From: Acidobacteriaceae bacterium | Lineage (GTDB): Bacteria > Acidobacteriota > Terriglobia > Terriglobales > Acidobacteriaceae | Assembly (NCBI GenBank): GCA_003135315.1 | Contig: PLBD01000624.1 | Location: forward strand, 1 to 7,427 | Length of the DNA stretch: 7,427 nt | Direction of reading: 5' to 3' | Shown: piece after piece, positions 6,135 to 7,427 of the stretch | How the letters are laid out: each line of letters begins with the position of its first letter | Numbering within the stretch: the stretch's first letter is position 1 | Program-made: the position numbers and the translations under genes | The notes under the pieces: generated by a model | The model's input: only the letters and a program-made list of their open reading frames with translations | Database searches by the model: none | What the model was told of the DNA's origin: nothing

Positions 6135-6164
6135 ATTATCCTCTACCCGTTAGATCGAAAGCAA
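6135..6164 (-). promoter_or_regulatory. Candidate sigma70-type promoter for pgsA
   Basis: On the - strand a -35-like TTGCTT (6164-6159) is followed by an 18-bp spacer and a -10-like GATAAT (6140-6135, five of six matching TATAAT). Transcription would start near 6128, giving a leader of about 45 nt that contains the GC palindrome. The -35 box is weak (three of six). The rest of the gap 6083-6235 shows nothing else clear. Confidence 0.4.
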
Positions 6165-6235
6165 TCGCAGAAAAGAGGCCAGCCCCGGGATCCAATAACC
6201 CAGTGCTGATTTTTGGAACGCGTGGGCGAAGCGCG

Positions 6236-6484
6236 CTACTCGTCGTGGTGCACTACGATCTCGTCCAGCATAATCGCTGCCTCGTAATGCTCCCAGTAGC
6301 TGTATCCCACCGGAATTCCTTTCGCCCAGTCCAGCACGCCCATCCACACCCGCAGCGGGGTGCGCAAGCCGCTGCGGAACTGCGTGATCGAGCGCGCCAG
6401 CGTGGCTCCCAGTATGTACAGCAGAATGGCCGGAAAACCCACCGCCAGGGCGAGCAAGCGTAGACAGAAATAAACACGTGACAT
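6236..6484 (-). CDS. Small membrane protein of unknown function (82 residues)
   Basis: One hydrophobic segment spans about residues 4-30 (VYFCLRLLALAVGFPAILLY, then ILGATLA). A basic stretch ARSITQFRSGLRTPLR (30-45) follows, then an aromatic-rich part WMGVLDWAKGIPVGYSYWEHYEAAIML and an acidic end DEIVVHHDE. The third codon positions are strongly G/C, as in the neighbouring genes, which supports coding in this frame over the overlapping alternatives. The ATG at 6484 has only a poor ribosome binding site (TAGAG). Read on the - strand, it begins 164 bases after the dehydrogenase stop and ends 153 bases before pgsA. I do not recognise a family. It is most likely a single-pass inner-membrane protein with the basic side in the cytoplasm. 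Confidence 0.6.
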   Translation of the reverse strand: MSRVYFCLRLLALAVGFPAILLYILGATLARSITQFRSGLRTPLRVWMGVLDWAKGIPVGYSYWEHYEAAIMLDEIVVHHDE

Positions 6485-6586
6485 GAATAACTCTACGGGA
6501 GGCGTTCTACACGCGCTGAAAGTTGGACGTTATTATGCCCCAAGTGGAGGCGCGATGCTGCCGCTGATGCAAAATTATTTTTTTCT

Positions 6587-6621
6587 TCAAACAAAAACAC
6601 CTTCCGTTTCGGGAAGGTGTT
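6587..6621 (-). terminator. Rho-independent terminator of the Glu/Leu/Phe/Val dehydrogenase gene
   Basis: On the - strand a perfect 10-bp stem, AACACCTTCC (6621-6612) with GGAAGGTGTT (6605-6596), encloses a 6-nt loop and runs straight into a T-rich tract TTTTTGTTTG. It begins 26 bases after the stop codon of the dehydrogenase gene. This is a textbook intrinsic terminator. It separates the dehydrogenase transcript from the small membrane-protein gene, whose own promoter must lie in 6485-6586; the only hint there is a CATAAT at 6537-6532 without a matching -35 box. Confidence 0.88.
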
Positions 6622-6647
6622 CCAGAAAGGAGTTAACCGAATTGTAA

Positions 6648-7427
6648 CTACGCGTAGATCCCGCGTTGCCGGATCGTGTAGGCCACCCGGTCGATCGCCA
6701 GCATGTAGGCGGCAATGCGGTTGTTTACGTGGTGGGTCTCAGCGTAGCGCACCACGTCCTCGAACGAGGACACCATGATGTCCTCCAACTGCGAGTTGAC
6801 CACCGATTCCTTCCAGAAGTAACCTTGCCGGTCCTGCACCCACTCGAAGTACGAGGCGGTAACGCCGCCGGCATTCGCCAGGATGTCCGGCATCACGAAA
6901 ACGTGTTTGTCGGCGAGGATGTCGTCAGCCGCAGCCGTGGTGGGCCCATTGGCGCCCTCCACCAGGATCTTCGCCTTCACATGGTCGGCGTTGGCGGAGG
7001 TGATCACGCTCTCGGTCGCAGCAGGGATCAGGATTTCGCAGTCGGTCACCAGCAACTCTTCCGTCGGCCGGCGCTCGGCGCCTTTGAAGCCGTGGATGGT
7101 TCCTTCCTTTTGCCGGTGCTCCCACAGCGCCGCAATGTCGATGCCCTTGGCGTTGTATAGACCGCCGTCCCACTCGCCGATGCCGACAATCTTGTAGCCG
7201 GCATTGTGCATCAGCAGCGCCGCGTTGGAGCCAACGTTGCCGAAGCCCTGAATGATTACGCGGCTGCCCTCGCGCGTCATGTTGTTTTTCTTGATGGACT
7301 CGTCGCAGATAATCATGACGCCGCGGCCCGTGGCCTCACGCCGTCCGCGCGACCCGCCCATATTCAGCGGCTTGCCGGTTACCACCGCCGTTACCGTCTG
7401 CCGCATGTGCATGGAGTAGGTGTCCAT
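6648..7427 (-). CDS. Glu/Leu/Phe/Val dehydrogenase (probable glutamate dehydrogenase), C-terminal part; 5' end outside window
   Basis: The visible 260 codons include the stop; the frame stays open at the right edge. The first visible residues MDTYSMHMRQTV correspond to the internal WIMDTYS block of glutamate dehydrogenases, so the ATG at the edge is not the true start. Seen: VTGKPLNMGGSRGRREATGRG (about 16-36), the Rossmann glycine motif GFGNVG (61-66) in VIIQGFGNVGSNAA, EGANGPTT (157-164), PDILANAGGVTASYFEWVQ (180-198), and a normal C-terminus RVAYTIRQRGIYA. These are characteristic of NAD(P)-dependent hexameric glutamate dehydrogenases, which interconvert glutamate with 2-oxoglutarate and ammonia. 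After the second Rossmann strand the sequence is VGIGEWDGGLYN; the acidic Glu85 is compatible with NAD preference, but cofactor choice cannot be settled here. The substrate-binding N-terminal domain is missing, so leucine or phenylalanine dehydrogenase is not formally excluded, though the motifs favour glutamate. Confidence 0.9.
   Translation of the reverse strand: MDTYSMHMRQTVTAVVTGKPLNMGGSRGRREATGRGVMIICDESIKKNNMTREGSRVIIQGFGNVGSNAALLMHNAGYKIVGIGEWDGGLYNAKGIDIAALWEHRQKEGTIHGFKGAERRPTEELLVTDCEILIPAATESVITSANADHVKAKILVEGANGPTTAAADDILADKHVFVMPDILANAGGVTASYFEWVQDRQGYFWKESVVNSQLEDIMVSSFEDVVRYAETHHVNNRIAAYMLAIDRVAYTIRQRGIYA

Noticed and set aside
6008..6463. 151-residue + strand ORF across the pgsA start and the small membrane-protein gene
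   Set aside because: It is antisense to two better-supported genes, crosses the promoter region, and its translation is low-complexity Arg/Ala/Gln/His-rich without recognisable domains.
6666..7160. 164-residue + strand ORF inside the Glu/Leu/Phe/Val dehydrogenase gene
   Set aside because: It lies wholly antisense to a highly conserved enzyme with intact motifs; its own translation shows no family likeness.

Overview
This GC-rich bacterial window holds eight chromosomal genes plus one small membrane-protein gene. The first and last large genes are cut by the window edges. The gene content suggests an Acidobacteriota-like organism: a fused type I dehydroquinase/shikimate dehydrogenase, a YhaM-like HD exoribonuclease, an Spy/CpxP-like exported protein, and the set of PgsA, AMMECR1 and Glu/Leu/Phe/Val dehydrogenase. 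This placement rests on protein character only; no rRNA, tRNA or other phylogenetic marker was seen.

Layout. Positions 2-3036 are read on the + strand: the 3' end of a YhaM-family HD-domain exoribonuclease with a disordered tail; a small exported helical protein; a HAD-superfamily hydrolase; and a 291-residue membrane protein of unknown function. From 3078 to the right edge everything is read on the - strand. In transcription order (right to left) these are: the C-terminal part of a Glu/Leu/Phe/Val dehydrogenase, closed by a clear intrinsic terminator; an 82-residue small membrane protein; a CDP-alcohol phosphatidyltransferase (PgsA); an AMMECR1-domain protein overlapping the end of pgsA; and aroDE, which converges on the membrane-protein gene.

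The genes do not form one pathway. AroDE acts in chorismate and aromatic amino acid synthesis, PgsA in phosphatidylglycerol synthesis, and the dehydrogenase in ammonia/2-oxoglutarate metabolism. PgsA and the AMMECR1 protein are very probably co-transcribed and translationally coupled. A promoter candidate and a perfect 16-bp GC palindrome lie just before pgsA.

I found no IS element, phage gene, CRISPR array, tRNA or rRNA, and no gene-free stretch longer than 300 bases. The window looks like ordinary core chromosome, with no convincing new multi-gene system. The points most worth a second look are the start of aroDE (homologous N-terminal sequence with no good start codon and an in-frame amber codon upstream), its histone-H1-like lysine/alanine tail, the palindrome before pgsA, and two small uncharacterised envelope proteins.
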